20,575 nucleotides of DNA from Nitrospirota bacterium (GTDB lineage Bacteria; Nitrospirota_A; Leptospirillia; Leptospirillales; Leptospirillaceae). The notes below the pieces were generated by a model, which was given only the letters and a program-made list of their open reading frames with translations, did not search any database and was not told where the DNA came from. The position numbers and the translations under genes were made by a program. Each line of letters starts with the position of its first letter. Position 1 is the first letter of the stretch. Location: assembly GCA_021829515.1 (NCBI GenBank), contig JAKBPM010000016.1, forward strand, positions 1 to 20,575, read 5' to 3'. Positions 5,886 to 14,602 of this stretch are shown piece by piece.

Positions 5886-6788
5886 ATGAGTCTAACTGAA
5901 CCTCTGGCTCTAAGGTTAAGATGGCTTAAACAGATGGGTAATCCTCAAATTCATTCTGTTTGGGGTCAGCTTTGGAAAATGATTTATTCGGATTTGAACC
6001 ACAGAACGATTGGCCTGATAACCGAAATAGAACCTAATTGTCCTCTCAATAATCCCATGGTCCGAAGATTGGTAACGGATGGATGGATACCACTCCAGGT
6101 ACTTTGGATCCGTCGTCTGTGGTCGGAAAGGAAAGATGATATTTCCGTCAGGCGAATTATTCACGACATGAAACGAAACATATCTGTTTTTACAAGGAAA
6201 AATTATCTAGACTGGTCGGGATTGCCCTACAAAGTACCAAGATTCACTGATGAGGAATTATTGAACAATCCTGTTCGCCCCCTACCGGGCTCCGCATTTG
6301 TCTCACCTGACTCTCCATTTATGATAACCATGCGGATCTCTACAGCTCATGAACAATTTGACCGCCTTTCAAAAACAAGTCCTGTCGACAGAAAACCCTC
6401 AGATCATATCCCAAAGCAACTGTTTGAAGGTCTAGAAAATCATGTTCAAAGCAGTGGTATTGGTAAAGTTGTTAACTGGAGTCACCAATATGTTGCTCAT
6501 GCTGGAGATCCCGAGCATTATAGTTGGAAAGATCAGAAAGCAACTTGGGGTGATATCGCATCCTCTCAGCGTGTTCTTTCTCAAGTGGCCCAGATAATTT
6601 CCGGAATGATATTGAATGGGCCTTTCTCAGCCCAACTAGTTCCTACAGCACAATACGACAGGTTTGAGTATCTCGAAAATGTTGTATCTCGAGATACCTT
6701 GCAGAAAGCACACGAAAAGCGGGCTGAATTGGAATGTGATCGAAATTCTTGGATTATGGGAGATCTTTTGGGAGTCATCGGTTGGTGA
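5886..6788 (+). CDS. hypothetical protein with a possible HEPN/AbiU2-like C-terminal part
   Basis: The 300-residue protein starts at ATG 5886 after agggga. I do not recognise the N-terminal 180 residues, which are helical with many Trp and Arg. Residues about 190-265 (GKVVNWSHQYVAHAGDPEHY, then a helix ending near ISGMILNGPFSAQLVPTAQY) resemble AbiU2-type HEPN proteins, where a helix with an R/N-x4-6-H motif is followed by a Pro- and Phe-rich tail. The usual Arg of the RNase motif is Asn or absent here, so nuclease activity is doubtful. The gene stops 16 bases before the Type ISP enzyme start, implying one transcript and a role in the same locus, perhaps an accessory factor or a back-up effector. 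Family assignment is an inference. Confidence 0.55.
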   Translation: MSLTEPLALRLRWLKQMGNPQIHSVWGQLWKMIYSDLNHRTIGLITEIEPNCPLNNPMVRRLVTDGWIPLQVLWIRRLWSERKDDISVRRIIHDMKRNISVFTRKNYLDWSGLPYKVPRFTDEELLNNPVRPLPGSAFVSPDSPFMITMRISTAHEQFDRLSKTSPVDRKPSDHIPKQLFEGLENHVQSSGIGKVVNWSHQYVAHAGDPEHYSWKDQKATWGDIASSQRVLSQVAQIISGMILNGPFSAQLVPTAQYDRFEYLENVVSRDTLQKAHEKRAELECDRNSWIMGDLLGVIGW

Positions 6789-6804
6789 TGGAAGGCTGGT
6801 AGAG

Positions 6805-9800
6805 ATGCAATTACAGGACGTGCTTGACTCGTTTCGAAGGATTGCAAAGTCCGAAAGGGAAAAAGGCGATCTTTTCGAACGCCTGGTGGTTGCGTTCCTG
6901 AAGGCCGATCCTCTTTTTAAGGATCGGTTCGAGGATGTCTGGATCTGGAAAGAATGGCCCGATCTCCATACCAATGGATTCGATCAGAGGGATACCGGAA
7001 TCGATCTGGTCGCCGGGGAAAGAGAAGGCGGTTATTGTGCCATTCAGTGTAAATTCTTTGCGCCGACCGACACAATCGATAAAAAAGACATCGATTCATT
7101 CTTCACGCTATCCGGAAAAGAACCCTTCACCAGCCGGCTGATCGTTTCCACAACGAACAAATGGAGCGTTCATGCGGAAGAAGCCCTTCGCAATCAGAAA
7201 ATTCCCGTCAACCGGATCGGGCTGGCGGATCTTGAAACCAGTCTCGTCGACTGGAGCCGGATCGTTCCGGCGGAACCCGAACGACTTTTCTTCAGACCCA
7301 GAAAGTCGCTGCTTCCCCATCAAAAGATTGCTCTTGAAAACGTCGTGGATGGCTTCCGGGATCACAACCGCGGCAAGCTCATCATGGCCTGCGGCACCGG
7401 AAAGACCTTCACCTCCCTAAAGATCGCCGAATCCCTGGTCCCTGAAGATGGGGTGATCCTGTATCTCGTTCCCTCGATCGCACTTGTGTCCCAGACCCTC
7501 TCCGAATGGGTACGGGAATCCGAAGGTTCCCTCCATTCCTTCGTCGTCTGTTCGGACACGACGGTTGGAAAGAGAAAGAACGATTTTACAGAAGACCTCC
7601 GGGTTCACGATCTGGCTTATCCTGCCACTACCGACCCCGAGAAGCTCGCTAATCATGTTCTCCGCCACCGACGGTCAAGGACAGGCCGAACCGTTGTTTT
7701 TTCCACGTATCAGTCCATTCAGGTCATTCACGATGCCCAGGAAAAGTTTAGTCTTCCTTCCTTCGATCTTGCCATCTGCGATGAGGCGCATCGAACCACG
7801 GGTGTCACGGCCCAGGGGGAAGCAGACTCTGCCTTTGTTGCCGTGCACCGAAAGGATTACATCGGAGCCAAAAAGCGGCTCTACATGACGGCCACTCCCC
7901 GGCTTTATACCGACAGTGCCAAGTCGAAAGCCCGGCGAAACGAATTTCATCTCTATTCTATGGATGATCCGGATGTGTATGGTCCCGAGTTCCATCGCTT
8001 GGGATTTTGGGAAGCTGTCCAGAGGGATCTCCTGTCCGATTACAAAGTCCTCGTTTTAATGGTGGACCAAGAGGATATTTCGAGGCGCTTTCCCTATCTC
8101 ATGGATCTGAAGGGAGATGAGATTCCTCTTCCAGACGCGGCGAAGATCATTGGCTGCTGGAATGGTCTGTCCAAAAAGATGGTTTCGGACGATGGGGCGG
8201 TTCGGTCCGATCTCCCTCCCATGCGACGTGCAGTCGCTTTTTCCCGGTCGATCAAGGATTCGGATGCGCTTGCCAAGCGTTTTTCCCACATTGTAGACCA
8301 ATATCTTGAAAGTCTGTCCGTGGATACCGAAGAAGATCCACCCCTCAAGTGTGAAGTTCGGCATGTGGATGGGACCTTCAACATTCTCCAGAGGAATTCC
8401 CTCTTGGAATGGCTGAAATCCGATGAAATCGGAGACAACGAATGCCGGATTCTGTCCAATGCCCGATGTCTTTCGGAAGGTGTCGATGTTCCCTCTCTGG
8501 ATAGCGTGATCTTTCTGAACCCTCGGGATTCCGTCGTGGACGTGGTGCAGTCGGTGGGCCGCGTCATGCGAAAATGCCCCGGTAAAAATTACGGATACAT
8601 CCTCCTTCCCATCGTCGTCTCTTCAGACGTGGAGCCTGAGGAGGCATTGAACAACAATGAAAACTACCGGGTCGTCTGGACAGTTCTCCAGGCTCTCCGG
8701 GCGCACGACGACCGGCTGAACGCCGAAATCAACAAGCTCGATTTAAACAAGAATGCCAGTGACAGAATCCAGATCATCGGAAAACCCTCTTCAATAGATC
8801 CCAGAAATCAGGGAGAAGTGCCGTTCACATTGCCGGAAATCAATGAGTGGCGGGAAGCAATCTATGCTCGAATCGTCAAGAAGTGCGGATCAGCCACCTA
8901 TTGGGAATCCTGGGCGAATGATGTGGCGGCTATCGCCCAGAACCAGATTGCCCGGATCAAAGGCCTGCTCTCCAGTCACGATCCACATCCTCGAAAGGTT
9001 TTTGAGGAATTTCTGGACAACCTTCGAACTGGCATCAATCCGGAGATCAAGGAAGACGAGGCAATCGAGATGCTCTCCCAGCATGTCATCACCAAACCCG
9101 TCTTCGACGCCCTGTTCGAAGGATACTCCTTTACAGAACACAATCCCGTCTCTCAGGCCCTTCAGACCTTTCTGGACGAGATTCGGGGCCGGTCGATCGA
9201 GTCCGAAACGGAAAAGCTGGAAGGATTCTATGAGAGTGTTCGAGAGCGGGCCAAGGGGATCAAGAGTTCCGAAGGCCGTCAACGGGTCATCGTCGAGCTT
9301 TACGACAAGTTTTTCAAGACGGCCTTCCCAAAAATGGCCGAACGTCTGGGAATTGTTTATACACCGATCGAGGTCGTGGATTTCATTCTCAAAAGCGCTG
9401 ACCAGGTTCTAAAAAAACATTTCGGAGAGGGTCTGACCGATTCCGACGTTCATATCCTTGATCCTTTTACGGGCACGGGAACCTTCCTTGTCCGTCTTCT
9501 CCAGAGTGGACTGATCCGTTCCAAGGACATGCCCCGGAAATACCGGGAAGAACTTCACGCCAATGAAATCGTCCTTCTGGCTTACTACATTGCCGGCATC
9601 AACATTGAATCAGCATTTCATAACAAAACCGAACGACCCTATGAACCCTTCCCGGGAATCGTCCTGACCGATACCTTCCAGATCGGAGAGAAAGAATCCC
9701 CGTTCTGCGGTCGGGTTTTCCTCCCCGAAAACAATAAAAGAGTGGTACGTCAAAAGGAAGCCCCAATTCGGGTCATCGTCGGGAATCCACCATATTCCGT

Positions 9801-11556
9801 CGGTCAAAAAAGCGAAAACGACAATAGCAAAAATCGGGCTTATCCAAGTTTAAAAAAGCGCATCAAAGATACTTACGCGAAAGAATCCAGTGCTGGACTT
9901 AAAAAAAGCCTTTATGATTCCTACATTCGCGCCATTCGCTGGGCCAGCGATCGGATCGGAAACAAGGGAGTCATTGGATTTGTGACCAATGCCTCGTTCA
10001 TCGACAGCAACGCCACCGATGGTCTCCGGAAATGTCTGGGAAAGGAGTTTTCGGAGATCTACTGCTTCAATTTACGAGGAAACCAGAGAACATCCAGCGA
10101 ACAATCCAGGAAAGAGGGGGGAAAGATCTTCGGATCCGGAAGCCGGACCCCCGTGGCCATCACCCTGTTCGTCAAGAATCCTTCCATCGCCGGTCCCTGC
10201 AAGATCCACTATCACGACATTGGGGATTATCTGAGTCGGGAACAAAAGCTTAAAATCATTTCTGAAAAAAGCTCTATTGAAGATATTCCCTGGGCCGTAA
10301 TTCATCCCAACAAGGCCGGGGATTGGATTAACCATCGAAGTGGAGATTTTGAAAAACTCCTTCCGTTGGGAAATAAAAAGAATGACCGGAGTGACAAGAC
10401 AATTTTTGAGATCTATTCCCTAGGTGTTTCGACGAGCCGAGACAGTTGGACCTATAATTTCTCCCGAGAACGACTGATTCAGAACATGCGGTCCATGATC
10501 GATTTCTATAATGAGCAGGTCCGGGATTTCGCAGCTAAAGGGCTCGACAAGTCGGCCAAGATCAAAGATGTGGAATCGTTTATTGATACGGATCCAAAGA
10601 AAGTCAGTTGGTCGCGAGCGTTAAAACAAGATTTACGCAAAAAGAAAACCCATCCTTTTGAGGAACGCTTCATTATCACTGGAATGTATCGTCCATTTTG
10701 CAAGCAGTGGATGTATTTCGACCAAAATTTTAATGAGATGGTTTATCAGATTCCTCGAATCTACCCGAAACAAGATCTTGAAAATAAAGTCATTTCTGTG
10801 ATGGGAAGAGGTGAGGGAGAAGATTTCTCGGTACTCATAACAAATTATTTACCAAACTATCATTTAATTCCCAGCGGCCAATGTTTTCCTCTTTACCGGT
10901 ACGAACAGGTCCAAGACTCTGGAATTGAACGGTTTATAGATGGAAAAAAGTATCTAGAAACAGAATTCCGCAGACAAGACGCTATTTCGGATCAATCTCT
11001 TGAGGATTTCCGTTCCGCTGAAAGTGCAGATCTTACAAAGGAAGACATTTTTTACTACGTTTATGGGATCCTTCACTCTCCAGATTTCCGGACACAATAC
11101 AAATCCGATCTTTCGAAGAATCTTCCAAGAATTCCCAAGCCATTAAGACCCGGAATATTTGGGGTCTTTTCCAATGCCGGCAAAGATCTTGCTCACCTTC
11201 ATCTCGATTACGAGACCGTCAATCCTTATCCTCTGGAAGAGAAAACGGACGGAATGATTACTCGGATGCTCCCCAAAGAGTTCTATCGCGTCGAAAAGAT
11301 GCGCTTTGGAAAAAGATCTGATAGCAAGCCGGACAGAACGACAATCGTTTATAATTTCCCATCTGACATTGACCGGGATCCCCTTGGAAGCCTACGAATA
11401 TATCGTCAACGGAAAATCAGCGATCGAATGGGTCATGGACCGCTATCAAGTCAGGGTCAACAAAGACAGCGGAATCAAAAACGATCCCAACGAGTGGTCC
11501 GAGGATCCGCGTTATATTCTGGACCTCCTGAAACGGGTTGTGCTGGTCAGCGTTGA
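6805..11556 (+). CDS. Type ISP (single-polypeptide) restriction-modification enzyme, frameshifted near the C-terminus
   Basis: This 1583-codon frame encodes a LlaGI/LlaBIII-type enzyme that methylates and, on unmethylated DNA, translocates and cuts. Domains in order: an Mrr-like nuclease (GIDLVAGEREGGYCAIQCKF, Asp67, Gln81, Lys83); SF2 helicase with Walker A ACGTGKT (195-201), DEAH (326-329), TATPR (362-366) and QSVGRVMRK (582 on); a coupler; an N6-adenine methyltransferase with DPFTGTGTF (886 on) and NPPY (994-997); then a target-recognition region. The start is the ATG at 6805, as the frame upstream lies inside the previous gene. The family's conserved C-terminal ending appears in another frame from about 11357, so a one-base insertion near tataatttccc at 11350-11360 replaces the last 100 residues with unrelated sequence. 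This may be a real lesion or a sequence error. Confidence 0.9.
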   Translation: MQLQDVLDSFRRIAKSEREKGDLFERLVVAFLKADPLFKDRFEDVWIWKEWPDLHTNGFDQRDTGIDLVAGEREGGYCAIQCKFFAPTDTIDKKDIDSFFTLSGKEPFTSRLIVSTTNKWSVHAEEALRNQKIPVNRIGLADLETSLVDWSRIVPAEPERLFFRPRKSLLPHQKIALENVVDGFRDHNRGKLIMACGTGKTFTSLKIAESLVPEDGVILYLVPSIALVSQTLSEWVRESEGSLHSFVVCSDTTVGKRKNDFTEDLRVHDLAYPATTDPEKLANHVLRHRRSRTGRTVVFSTYQSIQVIHDAQEKFSLPSFDLAICDEAHRTTGVTAQGEADSAFVAVHRKDYIGAKKRLYMTATPRLYTDSAKSKARRNEFHLYSMDDPDVYGPEFHRLGFWEAVQRDLLSDYKVLVLMVDQEDISRRFPYLMDLKGDEIPLPDAAKIIGCWNGLSKKMVSDDGAVRSDLPPMRRAVAFSRSIKDSDALAKRFSHIVDQYLESLSVDTEEDPPLKCEVRHVDGTFNILQRNSLLEWLKSDEIGDNECRILSNARCLSEGVDVPSLDSVIFLNPRDSVVDVVQSVGRVMRKCPGKNYGYILLPIVVSSDVEPEEALNNNENYRVVWTVLQALRAHDDRLNAEINKLDLNKNASDRIQIIGKPSSIDPRNQGEVPFTLPEINEWREAIYARIVKKCGSATYWESWANDVAAIAQNQIARIKGLLSSHDPHPRKVFEEFLDNLRTGINPEIKEDEAIEMLSQHVITKPVFDALFEGYSFTEHNPVSQALQTFLDEIRGRSIESETEKLEGFYESVRERAKGIKSSEGRQRVIVELYDKFFKTAFPKMAERLGIVYTPIEVVDFILKSADQVLKKHFGEGLTDSDVHILDPFTGTGTFLVRLLQSGLIRSKDMPRKYREELHANEIVLLAYYIAGINIESAFHNKTERPYEPFPGIVLTDTFQIGEKESPFCGRVFLPENNKRVVRQKEAPIRVIVGNPPYSVGQKSENDNSKNRAYPSLKKRIKDTYAKESSAGLKKSLYDSYIRAIRWASDRIGNKGVIGFVTNASFIDSNATDGLRKCLGKEFSEIYCFNLRGNQRTSSEQSRKEGGKIFGSGSRTPVAITLFVKNPSIAGPCKIHYHDIGDYLSREQKLKIISEKSSIEDIPWAVIHPNKAGDWINHRSGDFEKLLPLGNKKNDRSDKTIFEIYSLGVSTSRDSWTYNFSRERLIQNMRSMIDFYNEQVRDFAAKGLDKSAKIKDVESFIDTDPKKVSWSRALKQDLRKKKTHPFEERFIITGMYRPFCKQWMYFDQNFNEMVYQIPRIYPKQDLENKVISVMGRGEGEDFSVLITNYLPNYHLIPSGQCFPLYRYEQVQDSGIERFIDGKKYLETEFRRQDAISDQSLEDFRSAESADLTKEDIFYYVYGILHSPDFRTQYKSDLSKNLPRIPKPLRPGIFGVFSNAGKDLAHLHLDYETVNPYPLEEKTDGMITRMLPKEFYRVEKMRFGKRSDSKPDRTTIVYNFPSDIDRDPLGSLRIYRQRKISDRMGHGPLSSQGQQRQRNQKRSQRVVRGSALYSGPPETGCAGQR

Positions 11557-11674
11557 GTCAGTGAAGATCATAAACAGTTTACCTCCCTTGCAAGGAATGG
11601 AACCAAATAAAGGGTACGGAAAGGTATTTATGGAAGGGGAATCCGCCGCGGCGGAAGAAGAAGAAAATGGGTGA
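11357..11674 (+). pseudogene. detached C-terminal end of the Type ISP enzyme (other frame)
   Basis: In the +1-shifted frame the sequence SHLTLTGIPLEAYEYIVNGK, SAIEWVMDRYQVRVNKDSGI and later PRYILDLLKRVVLVSVESVK is the conserved C-terminus of Type ISP enzymes, part of the target-recognition and specificity end. It carries on to a stop at 11674 with an acidic tail. The clean family match up to the stop and the absence of other damage argue the lesion is recent, or is an assembly or sequencing error. Removing one base in the ttt or ccc run at 11354-11360 would restore an enzyme of about 1622 residues. Confidence 0.8.
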
Positions 11675-11701
11675 ATATATGTGTTGCTTAAGGGGATTCG
11701 C

Positions 11702-12247
11702 ATGACTTTAGGGTCAATTGCAGTAATAGCAGAATTACTTTCTTCTACCCCTTTCGCATCCTTTCCTGTTGAAGAAAAACTGGTCCTCACGACAGAAGAA
11801 TTTCTTGCCACAATCAATTTTCCAGACCCTCTCGACTTCAAAGTTGTTCAGTATATTCTTGAAAATCCTTCTTCTCTATACACCTTAACCCCAAGAAAAT
11901 TTGAAAAATTCATTGCGAATGTGGTCCAAGAATTAGGTTACAGCGTTAAGCTTGGAAAAGGCAGTAAAGATGGTGGGGTAGATATCCTCGCAGAAAGAAG
12001 TGTTCCTTTTGGGAAAGAGTTGATGATTGTGCAATGTAAAAGGAATCGTGAAGACCGAAAAGTCGAAGAATCAACGGTGAAACAACTCTATACAGACATT
12101 GCGATCAGGGATGCAAGTCGTGGCTTGATTGTCACAACATCAGATTTTACGAGAGGTGCGAGAAAATTCATGGAGATGTACAAATACAAAATAGATAATT
12201 TCACCAAGGTAAACCCCCACCTCCGGTGGGGGACCCCTAAAGTTTGA
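11702..12247 (+). CDS. Mrr-type restriction endonuclease, C-terminus cut by IS200 insertion
   Basis: The 181-residue product carries a complete Mrr catalytic domain: LTPRKFEKFIANVVQELGYS with Glu69, then DGGVDILAER with Asp94, and LMIVQCKRN with Gln111 and Lys113, followed by VTTSDFTRGARKFMEMYKYK. This PD-(D/E)xK pattern cleaves DNA, in Mrr itself usually modified DNA. The ATG at 11702 is preferred because aagggg lies seven bases before it; GTG at 11681 is the alternative. From residue 168 the sequence (KVNPHLRWGTPKV) derives from the left end of the IS200 element, so the natural C-terminus is lost. The first 55 residues are unassigned and could be a partner-binding segment. It follows the Type ISP gene by 27 bases and probably shares its transcript. 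Confidence 0.8.
   Translation: MTLGSIAVIAELLSSTPFASFPVEEKLVLTTEEFLATINFPDPLDFKVVQYILENPSSLYTLTPRKFEKFIANVVQELGYSVKLGKGSKDGGVDILAERSVPFGKELMIVQCKRNREDRKVEESTVKQLYTDIAIRDASRGLIVTTSDFTRGARKFMEMYKYKIDNFTKVNPHLRWGTPKV
12214..12232 (+). repeat. left-end subterminal hairpin of the IS200-type element
   Basis: cccccacc-tcc-ggtggggg folds into an 8-bp stem with a 3-base loop. It has the same shape as the right-end hairpin at 12813-12831 and is the probable transposase recognition structure. Confidence 0.75.
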
Positions 12248-12266
12248 CAATTCCGGGAATAAAAAA

Positions 12267-12309
12267 GAGCCTCCTGACGTGGACTGCTCAAAGTCACGAA
12301 AGGAGGCTC
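12267..12309 (+). promoter_or_regulatory. hairpin sequestering the tnpA ribosome binding site
   Basis: gagcctcct at 12267-12275 is the exact complement of aggaggctc at 12301-12309, which includes the Shine-Dalgarno of tnpA (start codon at 12311). Translation of read-through transcripts would be blocked, a known control feature of IS200. Confidence 0.75.
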
Positions 12310-12310
12310 G

Positions 12311-12739
12311 ATGAGAAACGAGCAAAGTTTAAGTCACACGAGATGGGAATGCAAATATCACATTGTGTGGGTTCCAAAATACCGGCGGAAGACACTTTAC
12401 GGGAGGGTTCGGCAAGAACTGGGAGATGTGTTGCACGATCTGGCCCGGCAAAAAGACAGCCGGATTTTGGAAGGCCATTTACAACCCGACCACATTCACA
12501 TGTTGATGTCGATTCCACCGAAGTATTCGGTGGCCCAAGTGGTGGGGTATGTGAAGGGAAAGAGTGCCATCCATATTGCCCGGATTTACCTGGGTCAGAA
12601 GAAGAACTACAACGGAATGCATTTCTGGGCACGGGGATATTCTGTGTCGACCGTTGGGGCGGATGAAGAGGTCATCCGCAACTACATCCGGAATCAGGAG
12701 AAGGAAGACCAGAAGATTGACGCATTGACGGGAAGGTAA
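12311..12739 (+). CDS. tnpA: IS200/IS605-family Y1 transposase TnpA
   Basis: The 142-residue protein has the standard size of IS200 transposases. It nicks and rejoins single-stranded DNA using one tyrosine and a HUH metal site: the HUH motif is DHIHM (His61, His63) and the catalytic tyrosine is Tyr125 in NYIRNQEKE, with Gln129 one helix turn on. The N-terminal HTRWECKYHIVWVPKYRRKT is the conserved family opening. The ATG at 12311 follows aggaggctcg closely. No frameshift or missing catalytic residue is visible and both end hairpins are intact, so the element may be active. It acts as a dimer on the lagging strand template in characterised relatives. Confidence 0.93.
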   Translation: MRNEQSLSHTRWECKYHIVWVPKYRRKTLYGRVRQELGDVLHDLARQKDSRILEGHLQPDHIHMLMSIPPKYSVAQVVGYVKGKSAIHIARIYLGQKKNYNGMHFWARGYSVSTVGADEEVIRNYIRNQEKEDQKIDALTGR

Positions 12740-12746
12740 GGGGAAT

Positions 12747-12763
12747 GCCCCCCTTTGGGGGGC
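12747..12763 (+). terminator. terminator-like hairpin after tnpA
   Basis: gcccccc-ttt-ggggggc, seven bases after the tnpA stop, forms a 7-bp GC stem, but is followed by ggatgatctttt rather than an immediate T run. A second small stem gccgct/agcggc lies at 12782-12796. Termination is plausible but weak. Confidence 0.4.
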
Positions 12764-12812
12764 GGATGATCTTTTGAACATGCCGCTTTGAGCGGCCCAC
12801 AAGCTTTTGAAG

Positions 12813-12831
12813 CCTCCACCTCTGGTGGAGG
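12813..12831 (+). repeat. right-end subterminal hairpin of the IS200-type element
   Basis: cctccacc-tct-ggtggagg forms an 8-bp stem with a 3-base loop, matching the left-end hairpin in shape and most bases. Eight bases (tgattcac) separate it from the 5' end of the group II intron at 12840. Confidence 0.75.
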
Positions 12832-13217
12832 TGATTCACGTGCGCCCGGCATGGGCGCGATCTTGGAGGTGGAAGTCCTCCCGTAAGCTGACCACAGCGA
12901 GCGAAGCGAAGCGCAACCGCGCAAGGGCGACCGAGCGTGGGGAGGAAGCGTGGAACGAAACTGCGAGCCGATGGACAAGAACCGGATACGAGGCGTCCCC
13001 GATCAGGGCGAGCAGGCGTGATGCTGCGAAGCCTTTGTGGTCAAGGAGAAGGGGCGTAAATTCGGCGGTTGCGCAGTGAAGGATCGCGGTCTTACCTGGG
13101 GAGATCTCGCCTTGCGTCCGAAAGGACGACGGAGCGATCCGGATCGAGAAGTCAGCAGAGGCCGTAGTAGCTGCCCGAACGGGGCGAAGGGCCGAACGAG
13201 AAGGAGAGCCGGAGATT

Positions 13218-14588
13218 ATGGAACTCGGAAGGGGAAGGCATCAGAAGCCGGGGACACCCGGGCGGACCGATCGAAGGGACGGTGAAGCCGGATCGGAGGC
13301 GGGACGCGATGAAACCCTTTTGGCGTGTCATAAACCCGAAGGCTTGGGGCGAGAAGACCTGCTGGAGCGGGTTCTATCGCGAGAGAACATGGCTGCGGCG
13401 TGGAAACGCGTCGAAGCCAACAAGGGAAGCGCCGGAGTGGACGGACTGTCGATCGAAGAGACCGCCGAGTCCCTGAAGACCCAATGGCCCAAGATCCGGG
13501 AGGAACTCTCAAACGGGACGTATCGGCCGCAAGCCGTGCGCCGCGTGGAGATTCCGAAACCGGGAGGAGGGGTAAGGGAATTGGGAATCCCCACGGTGGT
13601 GGACCGACTGATCCAACAGGCCTTGCTGCAAGTCCTGCAACCGTTGATCGACCCGACGTTCTCGGAGTTCAGTTATGGATTTCGGCCGGGCCGGAGTGCG
13701 CATGATGCGGTGCGACAAGCGCAACATTACGTGCAGGAAGGCTTCCAGATTGTGGTCGACGTCGATCTCGAGAAGTTTTTCGACAGGGTCAATCACGACA
13801 TCCTCATGGACCGATTGGCCAAAAGGATCGCCGACAAGCGGATTCTTCGGCTGATTCGCCGGTATCTCCAGGCCGGAATCATGGGGCATGGCGTGGTCGA
13901 GGAGCGCTCTGAGGGGACCCCGCAAGGTGGCCCGCTATCCCCGCTCCTGGCCAACGTGATTCTGGATGAAGTGGACAAGGAACTGGAACGGAGAGGGCAT
14001 CGATTTGCCCGGTACGCCGACGATTGCAATATCTATGTTCGCAGTCGGCGGGCAGGTGAACGGGTGCTCCAATCCCTGAGACGCCTTTACGCGAAGCTTC
14101 ACCTGAAGGTGAACGAATCGAAAACCGCAGTCGGTCCCGTCTTCGGCCGGAAATTTCTCGGCTACTGTTTTCGGCGGTGGTCCAACAATACGGTTAAGAT
14201 CGCAGTGGCTCCCAAGGCCCTGAAAACCTTCAAACAACGCATAAGGGAGATCACCCGCCGATCGGGGGGCCGAAGCCTGACACAGGTTGCCGAACAACTG
14301 AGGCTCTATCTGCCGGGATGGAAGACCTACTTTCATCTGGCCCAAACGCCGAAGACGTTCAAGGACCTCGACTCATGGATGCGCCATCGACTCCGGGCGG
14401 TCCAGCTCAAGCACTGGCGACGCGGCCGCACGGTTTACCGCGAAGTCCGAAATCTGGGTGCGCCACACGAGGTGGCCGTTCTGGCGGCGGGGGGAGGCAG
14501 CCGCTGGTGGCACCACAGCCAGTCGCTCCTCAACAAGGTTCTCACGGTGTCCTACTTTGACCGTTTGGGTGTGCCCCGACTCTCATGA
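13218..14588 (+). CDS. ltrA: group II intron-encoded reverse transcriptase/maturase
   Basis: The 456-residue protein copies intron RNA into DNA targets and helps it splice. RT motifs appear in order: EDLLERVLSRENMAAAWKRV (RT0 region), EIPKPGGGVRELGIPTVVDR (RT1), DVDLEKFFDRVNHDILMDRL (RT3, Asp181), GTPQGGPLSPLLANVILDEV (RT4) and RYADDCNIYV with the catalytic YADD at 266-269. Residues 355-380 (LRLYLPGWKTYFHLAQTP) form the maturase domain X (GIIM type). The C-terminus is short and lacks an HNH endonuclease, implying target-primed insertion without second-strand cutting. No frameshift or lost catalytic residue was seen, so it may be active. The first 40 residues are encoded in intron-like sequence and may be untranslated; a start nearer residue 43 is possible. 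Confidence 0.93.
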   Translation: MELGRGRHQKPGTPGRTDRRDGEAGSEAGRDETLLACHKPEGLGREDLLERVLSRENMAAAWKRVEANKGSAGVDGLSIEETAESLKTQWPKIREELSNGTYRPQAVRRVEIPKPGGGVRELGIPTVVDRLIQQALLQVLQPLIDPTFSEFSYGFRPGRSAHDAVRQAQHYVQEGFQIVVDVDLEKFFDRVNHDILMDRLAKRIADKRILRLIRRYLQAGIMGHGVVEERSEGTPQGGPLSPLLANVILDEVDKELERRGHRFARYADDCNIYVRSRRAGERVLQSLRRLYAKLHLKVNESKTAVGPVFGRKFLGYCFRRWSNNTVKIAVAPKALKTFKQRIREITRRSGGRSLTQVAEQLRLYLPGWKTYFHLAQTPKTFKDLDSWMRHRLRAVQLKHWRRGRTVYREVRNLGAPHEVAVLAAGGGSRWWHHSQSLLNKVLTVSYFDRLGVPRLS

Positions 14589-14602
14589 CCTCAACTTCGC
14601 GA

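Larger units (their letters stand above)
12205..12839 (+). mobile_element. IS200/IS605-family element (tnpA only)
   Basis: The element has no terminal inverted repeats but two similar subterminal hairpins, 12214-12232 and 12813-12831, enclosing a single tnpA gene. The left flank ends ttcac (12200-12204) and the right end also ends ttcac (12835-12839), as expected for single-strand insertion 3' to a short target. No tnpB is present, so this is an IS200-type rather than IS605-type element. It interrupts the Mrr-type gene on the left and abuts a group II intron on the right. Ends are estimated to within a few bases. Confidence 0.75.

Noticed and set aside
8843..9412. A 189-codon plus-strand frame inside the Type ISP gene, with other long frames at 7484-7888 and 8094-8567
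   Set aside because: They are shadows of the long, GC-rich Type ISP frame. Their products are rich in Arg, Ser and Pro and contain no motifs.
12244..12666. A 140-codon frame overlapping tnpA
   Set aside because: tnpA in the other frame has all IS200 transposase motifs. This frame is a shadow.
12807..13285. Open frames at the 5' end of the second intron (90 and 82 codons)
   Set aside because: They cover domain I-III RNA of the group II intron.
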